Source: Syntrophaceae bacterium (GTDB lineage: Bacteria; Desulfobacterota; Syntrophorhabdia; Syntrophorhabdales; WCHB1-27). From it: a stretch of 16,064 nucleotides of DNA. The notes beneath the pieces are model-generated. The model searched no databases, was not told where the DNA came from, and saw nothing but the letters and a program-made list of their open reading frames with translations. Position numbers and translations under genes: made by a program. Where the stretch lies: contig PLSJ01000369.1 of NCBI GenBank assembly GCA_003165115.1, positions 1 through 16,064 on the forward strand, read 5' to 3'. Positions 5,719-13,280 of this stretch are shown one piece after another (position 1 is the first letter of the stretch; the number at the start of each line of letters is the position of its first letter).

Positions 5719-6291
5719 CTACCTCAGTCCGTCCTCTCCCTTGGCCTCTTCCTTATTGAGTCCACCCACCCTGGGATGCGGTCTGCCCCCGCTGGTGACG
5801 GCGACGGCGACGAGGATTTCGTCCCCCCTTGGCGCGTCGTTCACGGAGACCGTCATGCCGTCGAAGTGGGAGCGCACGAAGGCCGCGTCCTTGAAATGCA
5901 GGGGGATGTCTATCCCGTCCCCCATCCTCCCGACCTTCTTGACGGAAGGGATTATGGCTTTTCCGCCGCCCACGGCGGCCCGCAGGGGCGTGCCCAGTTT
6001 TGGGTGGAGGAGGGCCGCCGCATGCTCGTACTCACCTTTTTCCCCGACTATCGCGGCCTTGCCATAGCTCTCGGGCGACCGCCCCTCCAGCGCGGCAACC
6101 GCCCTCTCGCCGAGGACCCTTCCCAGCTCCTCACCGTCATCGATGAGGACCGTCAGGTCTTCCTGGTATACGCCCGCATAGGGGTTCTTTATGACGGCGA
6201 TGGCCGCCACCTTCCTGACCGGCTTTTCGACCTTTTTGGCGCCGTCGATGAATATGTCCTCAACAACGGTGACAAGTTTCCTTACTTCCAT
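5719..6291 (-). CDS. AA_synth / DUF1185 family protein, function unknown
   Basis: A 190-residue protein of the so-called amino acid synthesis family (DUF1185), whose biochemical role I do not know to be established. Conserved-looking blocks are VRKLVTVVEDIFIDG (3-17), NPYAG (36-40), SYGKAAIVGEKGEYEH (75-90), LLHPKLGTPLR (94-104), NDAPRGDEI (151-159) and GGRPHPRVGGL (168-178). The many invariant G, H, R and D/E residues suggest an enzyme rather than a structural protein. There is no signal peptide or membrane helix. TGGAGG upstream supports the ATG at 6291. The gene overlaps the UPF0280 gene by 32 bases, so it is translationally coupled to it and is the last gene of the nicotinate-type operon. 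Inference: it may act on the ring-opened product (2-formylglutarate or a related acid) or assist an earlier enzyme. Despite the family name, nothing here shows amino acid biosynthesis. Confidence 0.85.
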   Translation of the reverse strand: MEVRKLVTVVEDIFIDGAKKVEKPVRKVAAIAVIKNPYAGVYQEDLTVLIDDGEELGRVLGERAVAALEGRSPESYGKAAIVGEKGEYEHAAALLHPKLGTPLRAAVGGGKAIIPSVKKVGRMGDGIDIPLHFKDAAFVRSHFDGMTVSVNDAPRGDEILVAVAVTSGGRPHPRVGGLNKEEAKGEDGLR

Positions 6292-7111
6292 GGGACACCT
6301 CCAGTTTTACGCTGCTTTTGCCGTCGATGGTGTGCATCGTGCACCCTTTCAGGATAACAACGGCGTCATCGATAACCCCCGCCGATTTCAGTCTTGCCGC
6401 TTCTCGCTCACCCTTCGCCACGGCGGCGGCGACCGCATCAGCGCCCAGGCAACCCCTGTCAACGGTCACGAGTTCGTCGGGTATATCGGTGAGCGGGTCC
6501 AGCTCCCGCGCCTTTCGCCTCACGACCCCGGCCGACTCCACGCACGTTCTGTTCGCGATGAGCGTTGCCGCGGCATCCGCCAGGGCGGCCGTTTCGGCCA
6601 TGACACTTACGATGTCCGCGAGACCGAGGGTAAAGCTCCTTCCGCCGAAGCCGCTCGTCGCTACTCCAAAAAAGCCGGTTCGCTCCACCTTCAGCACATA
6701 GGGCGTGGGGACGCCGCTGCCTATATCCGCGATCCCTATGCTCATCACCCGGCCCGATCTGTTGCATATGGATATGTCGCCGCCGTTATTCACGGAGAGC
6801 ACGTCGGTCTCCGTCGTTAAGGAGAGGTGCTCTTTGACCAGGTCGGCGACTGCGCCCGCCACCGCGGCCATGGGTGTGAGCGTCGCTTCATCGACGGCCT
6901 TGACGGCCCCGATCATCCTCTTCGCCGCCTCCGGCAGGTAGTCCGTCTTCTTTATCCTGTATGCCTTCAGCCTCAAGATAGGGAGGGCTTCCCTGATCTC
7001 GTGAAGGACCTGCCCCACGTACGCCTCGATCTCCCGGCGCTCGAAAGGGAATGCCTTTCCTTCCCTCTCTCCCGCGATCACCATCGTGGCCGGGCCGACC
7101 TCGATCAGCAT
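6260..7111 (-). CDS. UPF0280 family protein, ApbE-like fold (candidate flavin transferase)
   Basis: A 283-residue cytoplasmic protein of the uncharacterised UPF0280 family, which is related in fold to ApbE, the FAD:protein FMN transferase. Two ApbE-type motifs are visible: NNGGDISI (108-115), matching the GG-N/D-I strand of ApbE, and ALADAAAT (176-183), matching the A-D-A-x-A-T segment whose aspartate and threonine bind the metal. The block MAAVAGAVADLV (81-92) is also typical of the family. The ATG at 7111 directly abuts the stop codon of the reductase gene (TAG then ATG), and the 3' end overlaps the next gene by 32 bases. Coupling to an iron-sulfur flavoprotein suggests it may attach flavin to that reductase. 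This is inference: UPF0280 members have no proven activity that I know of, and a different nucleotide chemistry is possible. Confidence 0.85.
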   Translation of the reverse strand: MLIEVGPATMVIAGEREGKAFPFERREIEAYVGQVLHEIREALPILRLKAYRIKKTDYLPEAAKRMIGAVKAVDEATLTPMAAVAGAVADLVKEHLSLTTETDVLSVNNGGDISICNRSGRVMSIGIADIGSGVPTPYVLKVERTGFFGVATSGFGGRSFTLGLADIVSVMAETAALADAAATLIANRTCVESAGVVRRKARELDPLTDIPDELVTVDRGCLGADAVAAAVAKGEREAARLKSAGVIDDAVVILKGCTMHTIDGKSSVKLEVSHGSKETCHRC

Positions 7112-8626
7112 CTAACGCCCTTTGCGCTTCAGTACCTTATCGACGGGCTCCATCGAATCGATGTGGCCCCCGATGTCGGCAAAAGTGTCCTTTCGCATCG
7201 TATACTCGACGGGCAGCACGAATGACGGCGTGGGAGAGAGATAGATACTGCCGTGCTTGATCTTTCCCACATCCACCAGGAAATTTATGCCTCCCCCGGG
7301 AAAGATGAAGGGCCGCGCTCCTCCTATGGTGATCGCCACCCTGCCCTCGTGCACCGCCCTCGTCAGCTTTATGGGGTTCTTCGTCACACCGGCCCGCGCC
7401 GACCCGCCCACGCCCGCCGTAAAGACCGCGCTGACCGTCGAGAATTCGCAGGAGTCGCCCAATACGCTGATGAATTTCTTCGCCTCCGGGGTCGGCTCCT
7501 CCTTCGCCAGGGCGCCCTTTTTCATCCTGTAGAAGGCAACGTTGCGGCCCGTCGTCTCCGTGATGAGAAGGGTCATACCCTCACGAAAGCCTTCCTTGTC
7601 TATCCCGGAGATGACGTCCAGGGGCTCGGTGATGTCCGTGCCGCCCCATCCCTTCCCCTTGCCGACGAAGTACCTGCCGTCGGTGCTCTTCAGGCCGACT
7701 ATCGACACGCCCGACCGTGGTTTGCCGATATGTTTTCCCGAGGGATGCTCGCTGAAGAGGCCGGTGATGTGACCGTCGAGCACGACGACCTCGTCCGCGG
7801 CGCGGGCCATATACGGCGCGAACAGCCCCGATACCGCGCTGCCGCAGCCGACGCGCATCCGTTCCTCCAGCGTCCCGTTGATCTTGGGCGCCTTGCCGAG
7901 GGCGATCTCGATGGTCGACCCGTCTTCGACCTCCATGGTGACCCATTTGCCTTGCAGCAGCTCCAGCATGACCCTGGCCGCGAACTGCCCGTCTTTCGAG
8001 GTCAGCGTGTTGACCCCGCCGAGGGAAAGCATGACCGAGCCGTACTCCTCGGTGCACAGATGGCCCACGTGGCGTTTCCCCTTGCGTTTGACATAGATGC
8101 GCTTCGCTTCTTCCCCCACGAAACGGTCCGTGTCTATCTTTACCTTCATGCCGCTGTAGCTCAGGGGGGCTTCCGTCACCACCGTCACGATGTCGATGCC
8201 GCCCCTCACGCCGCTTACGATGAAGGGGGAAGGCTTGAAATCGGGATAGGTGGTGCCCGCGCCGATGCCCGTGAGGAGCGGCCGCTCGATGAGCGACGCA
8301 TCGGCCGACTCCACCAGGTCGGCCACTTCCTCGAAGGAATGGACCCTGGCCTTCCGGCCGATCACGCCCGCCTCGTTATAGTAGCGCATGCAGGCGCCGA
8401 AACCACCCTCCGGTATCCTGCAGCCGATGGGACAGGCAATGCAGACGGGTGAGCCGTCGCGGGATTCCGGGGTAAATACCTCTTTCGGGCAAACCTTCAT
8501 GCACGTCTTGCATTCGACGCAGCCCTCCCCCATCCGCACCTTCTTCTCCTCGACCGTAAGGATGCCGAGGGGACAAACTTCCCCGCATATGCCGCAGCCC
8601 GTGCATTTGGCCAGGTCAATCTTCAT
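7112..8626 (-). CDS. hnr: 6-hydroxynicotinate reductase-like iron-sulfur flavoprotein
   Basis: Likely catalyses the ferredoxin-dependent reduction of 6-hydroxynicotinate to 1,4,5,6-tetrahydro-6-oxonicotinate, a cytoplasmic dearomatisation step. The 504-residue protein opens with a two-cluster ferredoxin domain: C8, C11, C14, C18 and C36, C39, C42, C46. A further cysteine group, C62, C65, C69 and C79, could hold a third cluster. The rest is glycine-rich with no common domain I can name, and resembles the nicotinate-fermentation reductase as I recall it. The ATG at 8626 is preferred to an in-frame TTG at 8647, which lacks a ribosome-binding site; GGGAG lies shortly before the ATG. It sits 44 bases after the enamidase gene and abuts the UPF0280 gene. 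Exact substrate is inferred from the neighbouring enamidase and molybdenum hydroxylase; a related hydroxylated N-heterocyclic acid is possible. Confidence 0.8.
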   Translation of the reverse strand: MKIDLAKCTGCGICGEVCPLGILTVEEKKVRMGEGCVECKTCMKVCPKEVFTPESRDGSPVCIACPIGCRIPEGGFGACMRYYNEAGVIGRKARVHSFEEVADLVESADASLIERPLLTGIGAGTTYPDFKPSPFIVSGVRGGIDIVTVVTEAPLSYSGMKVKIDTDRFVGEEAKRIYVKRKGKRHVGHLCTEEYGSVMLSLGGVNTLTSKDGQFAARVMLELLQGKWVTMEVEDGSTIEIALGKAPKINGTLEERMRVGCGSAVSGLFAPYMARAADEVVVLDGHITGLFSEHPSGKHIGKPRSGVSIVGLKSTDGRYFVGKGKGWGGTDITEPLDVISGIDKEGFREGMTLLITETTGRNVAFYRMKKGALAKEEPTPEAKKFISVLGDSCEFSTVSAVFTAGVGGSARAGVTKNPIKLTRAVHEGRVAITIGGARPFIFPGGGINFLVDVGKIKHGSIYLSPTPSFVLPVEYTMRKDTFADIGGHIDSMEPVDKVLKRKGR

Positions 8627-8670
8627 GCCCTTTCTCCCGCGTGACAAGCCGGTCTTGCCTGCTTTTTCAT

Positions 8671-9822
8671 CTATTTCATGGTTATCCGCCTCACCGGAGG
8701 CGGCGTATTCCTGCTCACTTCCACCTTGACCACGCCGTCTATCAGGACGGCCGCGACGCCCGGGATGTCGCCTATCTCGATGGCCCCTTTGGCGTCCATC
8801 CCCGCCGACCCCATGGGGGCGTCGATCACCTGCAGGTCCGCGGCCTCACCCGCCCTGACCAGACCCTGGCCTAAGGAAAAGACGGCCTTCGTATTGCCCG
8901 TGGCGCAGCAGACGGCGGTCTCGGCGGGGATCGCGCAGAATGCGGAGATCAGGTTGATCATCCTCCATATGCCGAGCGGCACGATGCCCGTGCCCGAAGG
9001 TGCGTCGTTCCCTATGATGAGGCGGGAGAGCATGCCCTTTTCTTTCAGGAAATTGGTCACTTCCACCGCCGAGCGGGGATTTCCGCAGTGGACGATCTCG
9101 AATGCGCCTTCCGCCTTCTCGATCACCCGCTTCGCCTCGGGAATGGGGATGCTCGTCGGCCCGCCGTTGAGATGGCACACCACCGTCGGACTCGCCTCGA
9201 GCACGTCGTCGCACGTGACGGTCGAGCTTCCGGGGATCGATGTCCCACCCACGTGCATGAGTACCTTCATGCCGTACTTCTTTGCCCACTCGGACATCTC
9301 GCGCGCTTCCGACGCCGTTTTCACCGTGCCGAGGCCGATCTCTCCCACGAGCCAGACGCCTTCGGCCGCAAGCTCCCTGAAATCCTCTTCAAGAAGCCCC
9401 TTCTCCAGGATCAGGGCGCCGCCATAGACCTTCACCCCGCCCGGACGGCTCGCCGCGAAAGATTTGTGCGCCAGCAGCGCCAGCGCCTTCGTCCCCTGCC
9501 TGTCCTTGGGCCTGCCCGGCAGATGGACCTCTCCCGCGGAGATCATGGAGGTGACGCCGCCGTGCAGGCTGCTCTCGATGAAGCCGAGCTGATTCTGCCT
9601 CGGGGTAAAATCGCCGAAGACCGGATGCACATGGGAGTCGATGAGGCCGGGACAGACGGTCATCCCGTTCACGTCGATCGTCTTGTCGCCCTGAGCGTTT
9701 TGCCCCTTCTCGACGCCCTTTATCCGCCCGTCTTCGATGATGATGGAAAGGGGGCCTTCCAGGAGAGGCGCCCCGATGTCGCCCGTAAATAACGTCCCCA
9801 CGTTTGCCAAGACCAGTCTCAT
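8671..9822 (-). CDS. ena: Enamidase (amidohydrolase superfamily)
   Basis: Hydrolyses 1,4,5,6-tetrahydro-6-oxonicotinate to 2-formylglutarate and ammonia: the cyclic amide is opened, then the enamine is hydrolysed. At 383 residues it matches the E. barkeri enzyme closely in recalled sequence, with shared strings such as SSLHGGVTSMISAG (84-97), PGRPKD (102-107), GVKVYGGALILEKGL (129-143), GGTSIPGSSTVT (192-203), GNDAPSGTG (271-279) and the ending SRNTPPP (370-376). Probable metal ligands are H64 and H66 (HVH), bridging E161, H190 and H217; D273 is the likely catalytic acid/base. Having Glu instead of a carboxylated lysine is typical of enamidase rather than hydantoinase. AGGAGG precedes the ATG by 6 bases and overlaps the TGA of the molybdopterin subunit. 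This is the most specific marker of the pathway in the window. Confidence 0.9.
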   Translation of the reverse strand: MRLVLANVGTLFTGDIGAPLLEGPLSIIIEDGRIKGVEKGQNAQGDKTIDVNGMTVCPGLIDSHVHPVFGDFTPRQNQLGFIESSLHGGVTSMISAGEVHLPGRPKDRQGTKALALLAHKSFAASRPGGVKVYGGALILEKGLLEEDFRELAAEGVWLVGEIGLGTVKTASEAREMSEWAKKYGMKVLMHVGGTSIPGSSTVTCDDVLEASPTVVCHLNGGPTSIPIPEAKRVIEKAEGAFEIVHCGNPRSAVEVTNFLKEKGMLSRLIIGNDAPSGTGIVPLGIWRMINLISAFCAIPAETAVCCATGNTKAVFSLGQGLVRAGEAADLQVIDAPMGSAGMDAKGAIEIGDIPGVAAVLIDGVVKVEVSRNTPPPVRRITMK

Positions 9823-9835
9823 GATCCGCCTCCTC

Positions 9836-11989
9836 TCATTTTGTCGTCTTTTTGCTTTCGATCAACCCCTTCAGCCGCTCCACGTGACACGGCAGCTCGT
9901 ACACATGTACGCCGACCGCGTCCGTGACGGCGTTGACGACGCTCGCGGCTTGGGGGATAAGCGCCGGCTCCCCCACCCCTTTTGCGCCAAAGGGACCCGT
10001 GGGCTCCTCATCCTCCACAAGGAACACCTCGACCCTCGGCATGTCCAGGGAGGTAGGGATATAGTACGCATCGAAGGACGCCGTCTTGCCGGGGATAAAC
10101 TCCTCCATGAGGGCGAGCCCGACGCCCATCGCGACCCCCCCGCATATCTGCCCCCTGATGGCCTTGGGGTTTATGCTCTTTCCCACGTCGTGGGCCGCGT
10201 GGACCTGCTTCACCCTGCACGCGCCCGTCGCCTCTTCCACCTCGACCTCGGTCATATGGCTGGCGAAGGCGTAGGTGGCGTAAGGGATGCCCTGGCCGGT
10301 GGCCTCATCCAGACCGGAGGCGGGCGGGTTAAAGAACCCCTCGAACAAGAGCCTGCCTTTGTCTTTCGTTGCGCGATAGATGTCGCCGAGCGCCCTCCCC
10401 CTGTGATAGTATCCCGCCTCATCGAGGAACGCCCTCAAGCCGAGCGCGGCTTCCTGGACCGCCTTTCCCGAGATATAGGTTTGCCTGCTCGCGGACGATG
10501 AGCCCGCGTCCTTCGAGGTATCCGTGTCGCCCCTGTCGAGGAGCACGTCGCTCCGGGCCACCCCGAGCGTCTCCAGGGCGATCTGCAGGAGGGCCGTGTC
10601 CGACCCCTGGCCTATCTCGCACGCCCCCGTGTGGAGGATCACCCTTCCCTCTTCCCCAAGCTCCACGAGGGCATTGGCAGGATTGGCCACGCCCGTGTTG
10701 CCGATGCCGTAATACATGCACCCGAGACCGAACCCCGAGCCCTTCTTCGTTTTCTGCCGTGCCCTCCAGAAGGGCTCGATCTTTTTCAGGGTCTCCACGA
10801 AGCCGGCGCTCGCGGATAAGACCTGGCCGGTGGCCGTGACCGATCCCCGCTTCAGGCCGTTCCTGATCCGTATGTCGATCGGGTCCATCCCGAGCGCTTC
10901 CGCCACCTCGTCGAGCTGCGATTCGTGGGCGAATGCCAGCTGCGGGACCCCAAAACCCCTCATGGCCCCGGAAACGGGATTGTTCGTGTAAAGGAGCTTG
11001 CAGTCGGCCCAGACGTTCGGCACCTCGTACGGTCCGGTCGCGTGGACCGCGACCCTCAGACAGACCGCGTCGCCATAGGAGGCGTACGGCCCGGTATCGC
11101 CCGTGATATCCACCTTCACCGCGGTCAAGGTGCCGTCCTTCCTCGCCCCGGTCTTGTAGTCGATGGAGAGGGGGTGCCGCTTCGTGTTGGAAAGGAAGCT
11201 CTCTTCCCTCGTGTAGCGCATGAATACGGGACGCTTGAGGAGGTGGACCGCGAGGGCGAGGAAGCCCTCACAGGTCACGTCGAGCTTGCCGCCGAAGCCG
11301 CCGCCCGTCGTCGCCTGGACGACCCTGATCCGCTCTTCCGGGATGGCAAGGAGCCGGCTGATCTCCACCCTCTTGTAGTGGATATTCTGCGTCGACGACT
11401 TGATGACGATCCGTCCGCCTTCGTCCACGTACCCGATCCCCGCCTCGGTTTCGAGGAAGGCGTGGTCGATCCAGGTCGTCCGGAACGTGTGGGCCACGAC
11501 GACGTCGGAGGCCGCGGAGCCCTTCTCCACGTCGCCTTTCCGCACCTTCTTGTATGCCATGAGGCTGCCCGTGTCGTAGATCTGGCGGCCCTTACCCGTC
11601 GCATCGGGTTCCAGGACCGCATCGATCTCCCCGTAGTCGATCCTGACCCGTGCCGCGCCCTCGCGGGCGACGGCCTCATTCTCGCCTATGACGACGAGTA
11701 TCGGCTCTCCCACGTAGCGGACCCGGCTTTCGGCGAGGAAGGGCTGGTCCTTCCGCAGCGCCCCAAAGGTATTCTGACCGGGGATATCCTTATGGCTCAC
11801 GACGCGGAGCACTCCCGGCACGGCATAAGCCCCCGATACATCGACATCGCGCAGCAGCGCATGGGGTTTCGTGCTCCTCACCACGCAGGCGAAGAGCATG
11901 CCTTCCATCCGCAGGTCGTGGGCGAACCCGGCCGTTCCGAGCACCTTCGCGAGGGCGTCCACCCTGTCGAGGTCCCTTCCTATGAACAT
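9836..11989 (-). CDS. Molybdopterin-binding large subunit of a nicotinate dehydrogenase-like hydroxylase
   Basis: Catalytic subunit (717 residues) of a xanthine dehydrogenase-family molybdenum hydroxylase, probably hydroxylating nicotinate at C6 with water as oxygen source. Molybdopterin motifs are intact: TGGGFGGK (228-235), GAMRGFGVPQ (341-350), ACEIGQGSD (456-464), SSSASRQTYISG (497-508) and GPFGAKGVGEPAL (665-677), with E674 as the catalytic glutamate. No twin-arginine signal is present, so it is cytoplasmic. In E. barkeri nicotinate dehydrogenase this subunit is split into two polypeptides, NdhL and NdhM; here it is one. The ATG at 11989 overlaps the FAD-subunit gene by 10 bases. Substrate is inferred from the adjoining enamidase and reductase. 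Whether the cofactor carries sulfur or, as in E. barkeri, selenium cannot be read from sequence; no XdhC-type or selenium-insertion gene is in the window. Confidence 0.88.
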   Translation of the reverse strand: MFIGRDLDRVDALAKVLGTAGFAHDLRMEGMLFACVVRSTKPHALLRDVDVSGAYAVPGVLRVVSHKDIPGQNTFGALRKDQPFLAESRVRYVGEPILVVIGENEAVAREGAARVRIDYGEIDAVLEPDATGKGRQIYDTGSLMAYKKVRKGDVEKGSAASDVVVAHTFRTTWIDHAFLETEAGIGYVDEGGRIVIKSSTQNIHYKRVEISRLLAIPEERIRVVQATTGGGFGGKLDVTCEGFLALAVHLLKRPVFMRYTREESFLSNTKRHPLSIDYKTGARKDGTLTAVKVDITGDTGPYASYGDAVCLRVAVHATGPYEVPNVWADCKLLYTNNPVSGAMRGFGVPQLAFAHESQLDEVAEALGMDPIDIRIRNGLKRGSVTATGQVLSASAGFVETLKKIEPFWRARQKTKKGSGFGLGCMYYGIGNTGVANPANALVELGEEGRVILHTGACEIGQGSDTALLQIALETLGVARSDVLLDRGDTDTSKDAGSSSASRQTYISGKAVQEAALGLRAFLDEAGYYHRGRALGDIYRATKDKGRLLFEGFFNPPASGLDEATGQGIPYATYAFASHMTEVEVEEATGACRVKQVHAAHDVGKSINPKAIRGQICGGVAMGVGLALMEEFIPGKTASFDAYYIPTSLDMPRVEVFLVEDEEPTGPFGAKGVGEPALIPQAASVVNAVTDAVGVHVYELPCHVERLKGLIESKKTTK

Positions 11990-12828
11990 GAGTCGCCCCC
12001 GAGCACCGACAGGAGGAGGTCCCTCACCACCGGCAGTTTGTAGGCGAAGGAAGGCCGCATCCCACTGATGCGCCGTATCTCGTCGAGCACCATCTTCACC
12101 GCTTCCTCCACCACGGGCCTTTCCCGCCCTTTCCCGGCAAGGAACGCCTCCGCCTCCCGCGGCCTGAAAGGCACGGGGGTGCAGCTTCCCACGGCAATCC
12201 TCACATCCTTGAAGACGCCGTCCGCGTCATTCAGCGCCCATGCGAGGGAGAGGCGGGAGATGGCCCACCCCGCGCGTTTGGCGACCCTCCGGTAGCCTTC
12301 GTTGTAGCCGGCGAGGGTGTCTGCCTCCACGGAAGTAAGGATCTCGTGCTTTCCAATCGTCGTCCTGTAGGGCCCGGTGATGAACCGCTCCAGTTTCTCG
12401 CTCCTCATCCCGTCTATCGATTCGAGGGTGACCACGGCATTGTGTACGAGGAGGGGGGCGATGGAGTCGGCGGCGGGCGACGCGTTCACCAGGTTCCCTC
12501 CCAGGGTGCCCATGTTCCGCACCTGCGGAGAGCCGACGGCCGAGCAGGCAGCCGCGAGGCCGCCGCACGTCTTCGCGATGGCCGGGTGCGCACCGATGCG
12601 GGCGTGGGTCATGCCGCTGCCTATGCGCAATGTGCCGCCCCGGTCCTTCACGCCCGAAAGCTCGGCCGCGCCCGTCAGGTCGATCACGTAACGGTGGGTC
12701 TCGCCCTTCTTCATCCTCACGAGGAGGTCCGTGCCGCCGGCGAGGAGCGCCGCGCCGGCCAGGGACGCCAGCGAGGTGAGGGCTTCCTGTTTGCTATGAA
12801 CCGCTATGTATGAAAACGGGGGCAGCAT
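11980..12828 (-). CDS. FAD-binding subunit of the nicotinate dehydrogenase-like hydroxylase
   Basis: Medium subunit (282 residues, CoxM type) that takes electrons from the [2Fe-2S] clusters and passes them to the external acceptor through FAD. The two FAD motifs are clear: LAGGTDLLVRMK (29-40) and GTLGGNLVNASPAAD (107-121). The C-terminal CO-dehydrogenase flavoprotein domain follows, with RRVAKRAGWAISRLSLA near residues 179-195. There is no extra [4Fe-4S] insertion of the 4-hydroxybenzoyl-CoA reductase type. The ATG at 12828 lies inside the 3' end of the small-subunit gene (35-base overlap). It is kept because the family N-terminus (PPFSYIAVHSKQEAL) begins there. Gene order small-medium-large differs from the order I recall in E. 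barkeri, where the FAD subunit comes first. Confidence 0.9.
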   Translation of the reverse strand: MLPPFSYIAVHSKQEALTSLASLAGAALLAGGTDLLVRMKKGETHRYVIDLTGAAELSGVKDRGGTLRIGSGMTHARIGAHPAIAKTCGGLAAACSAVGSPQVRNMGTLGGNLVNASPAADSIAPLLVHNAVVTLESIDGMRSEKLERFITGPYRTTIGKHEILTSVEADTLAGYNEGYRRVAKRAGWAISRLSLAWALNDADGVFKDVRIAVGSCTPVPFRPREAEAFLAGKGRERPVVEEAVKMVLDEIRRISGMRPSFAYKLPVVRDLLLSVLGGDSCS

Positions 12829-13270
12829 CTTTGATCGCCTCTATGATCTGGACATATCCCGTGCACCTGCACAGGTTGCCGCTCATGGCCTCCCTGATCT
12901 GCTCGTCCGTCGGCTGCCGGTGTTTCAGCAGCAGGCTGTAGCCGACAAGGAGCATGGCAGGGGTGCAGAAGCCGCACTGTACGGCGCCGTGGGAGATAAA
13001 CGACTCCTGGAGGGGGTGGAGAAGGTCCGCGTGGGCAAGGTATTCCACGGTCAACACGTCTCTGCCTTCCACCTTTGCCGTAAGGGTGAGGCACGCGTAA
13101 CAGGGCTCGTTATCGATGAGGACGGTGCACGTCCCGCACTCCCCGATGGAGCACCCTTCCTTGACACTGGCGATGGAGAGCCTCTCGCGCAGGGTATGGA
13201 GGAGCAGCTCGTTCTCCTCCACGTCACACGTTGTCGTCTTGCCGTTCAGGGTGAACCCGACCCTTTTCAT
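12794..13270 (-). CDS. [2Fe-2S] small subunit of the nicotinate dehydrogenase-like hydroxylase
   Basis: Electron-transfer subunit (158 residues) with two [2Fe-2S] clusters. The plant-ferredoxin-type site is C40-x4-C45-x2-C48-x11-C60. The second, helical-bundle site is C99-G-F-C102 with C134-R-C136 in the NLCRCTGY segment (132-139). All eight ligands are present and spacing is standard for the CoxS / XdhC-small family. It starts 10 bases after livF with a purine-rich GGAAGAGGAAG before the ATG, so transporter and catabolic genes share one transcript. It overlaps the FAD-subunit gene by 35 bases, which should keep subunit amounts balanced. The family assignment is secure; the nicotinate specificity comes only from context. 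Confidence 0.92.
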   Translation of the reverse strand: MKRVGFTLNGKTTTCDVEENELLLHTLRERLSIASVKEGCSIGECGTCTVLIDNEPCYACLTLTAKVEGRDVLTVEYLAHADLLHPLQESFISHGAVQCGFCTPAMLLVGYSLLLKHRQPTDEQIREAMSGNLCRCTGYVQIIEAIKDAAPVFIHSGS

Positions 13271-13280
13271 CTTCCTCTTC

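Noticed and set aside
5490..6357. Plus-strand open frames across the intergenic region and the AA_synth gene
   Set aside because: They have no ribosome-binding site and no protein-like conservation, and they run through the sigma-54 promoter and the opposite-strand AA_synth gene.
7253..8452. 399-residue open frame on the plus strand
   Set aside because: It lies fully antisense to the reductase, has Arg/His/Gly-rich shadow composition and no recognisable motif; long antisense frames are common at this G+C content.
8627..8647. TTG start at 8647 adding seven residues to the reductase
   Set aside because: No ribosome-binding site precedes it, and the ferredoxin domain starts naturally with MKIDLAKC at 8626.
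8671..9822. Enamidase read instead as hydantoinase or dihydroorotase
   Set aside because: It has E161 where those enzymes carry a carboxylated lysine, and long strings match nicotinate-pathway enamidase.
10925..12043. 372-residue open frame on the plus strand
   Set aside because: Antisense to the molybdopterin subunit, which has all family motifs intact; the plus-strand product shows no domain or ribosome-binding site.
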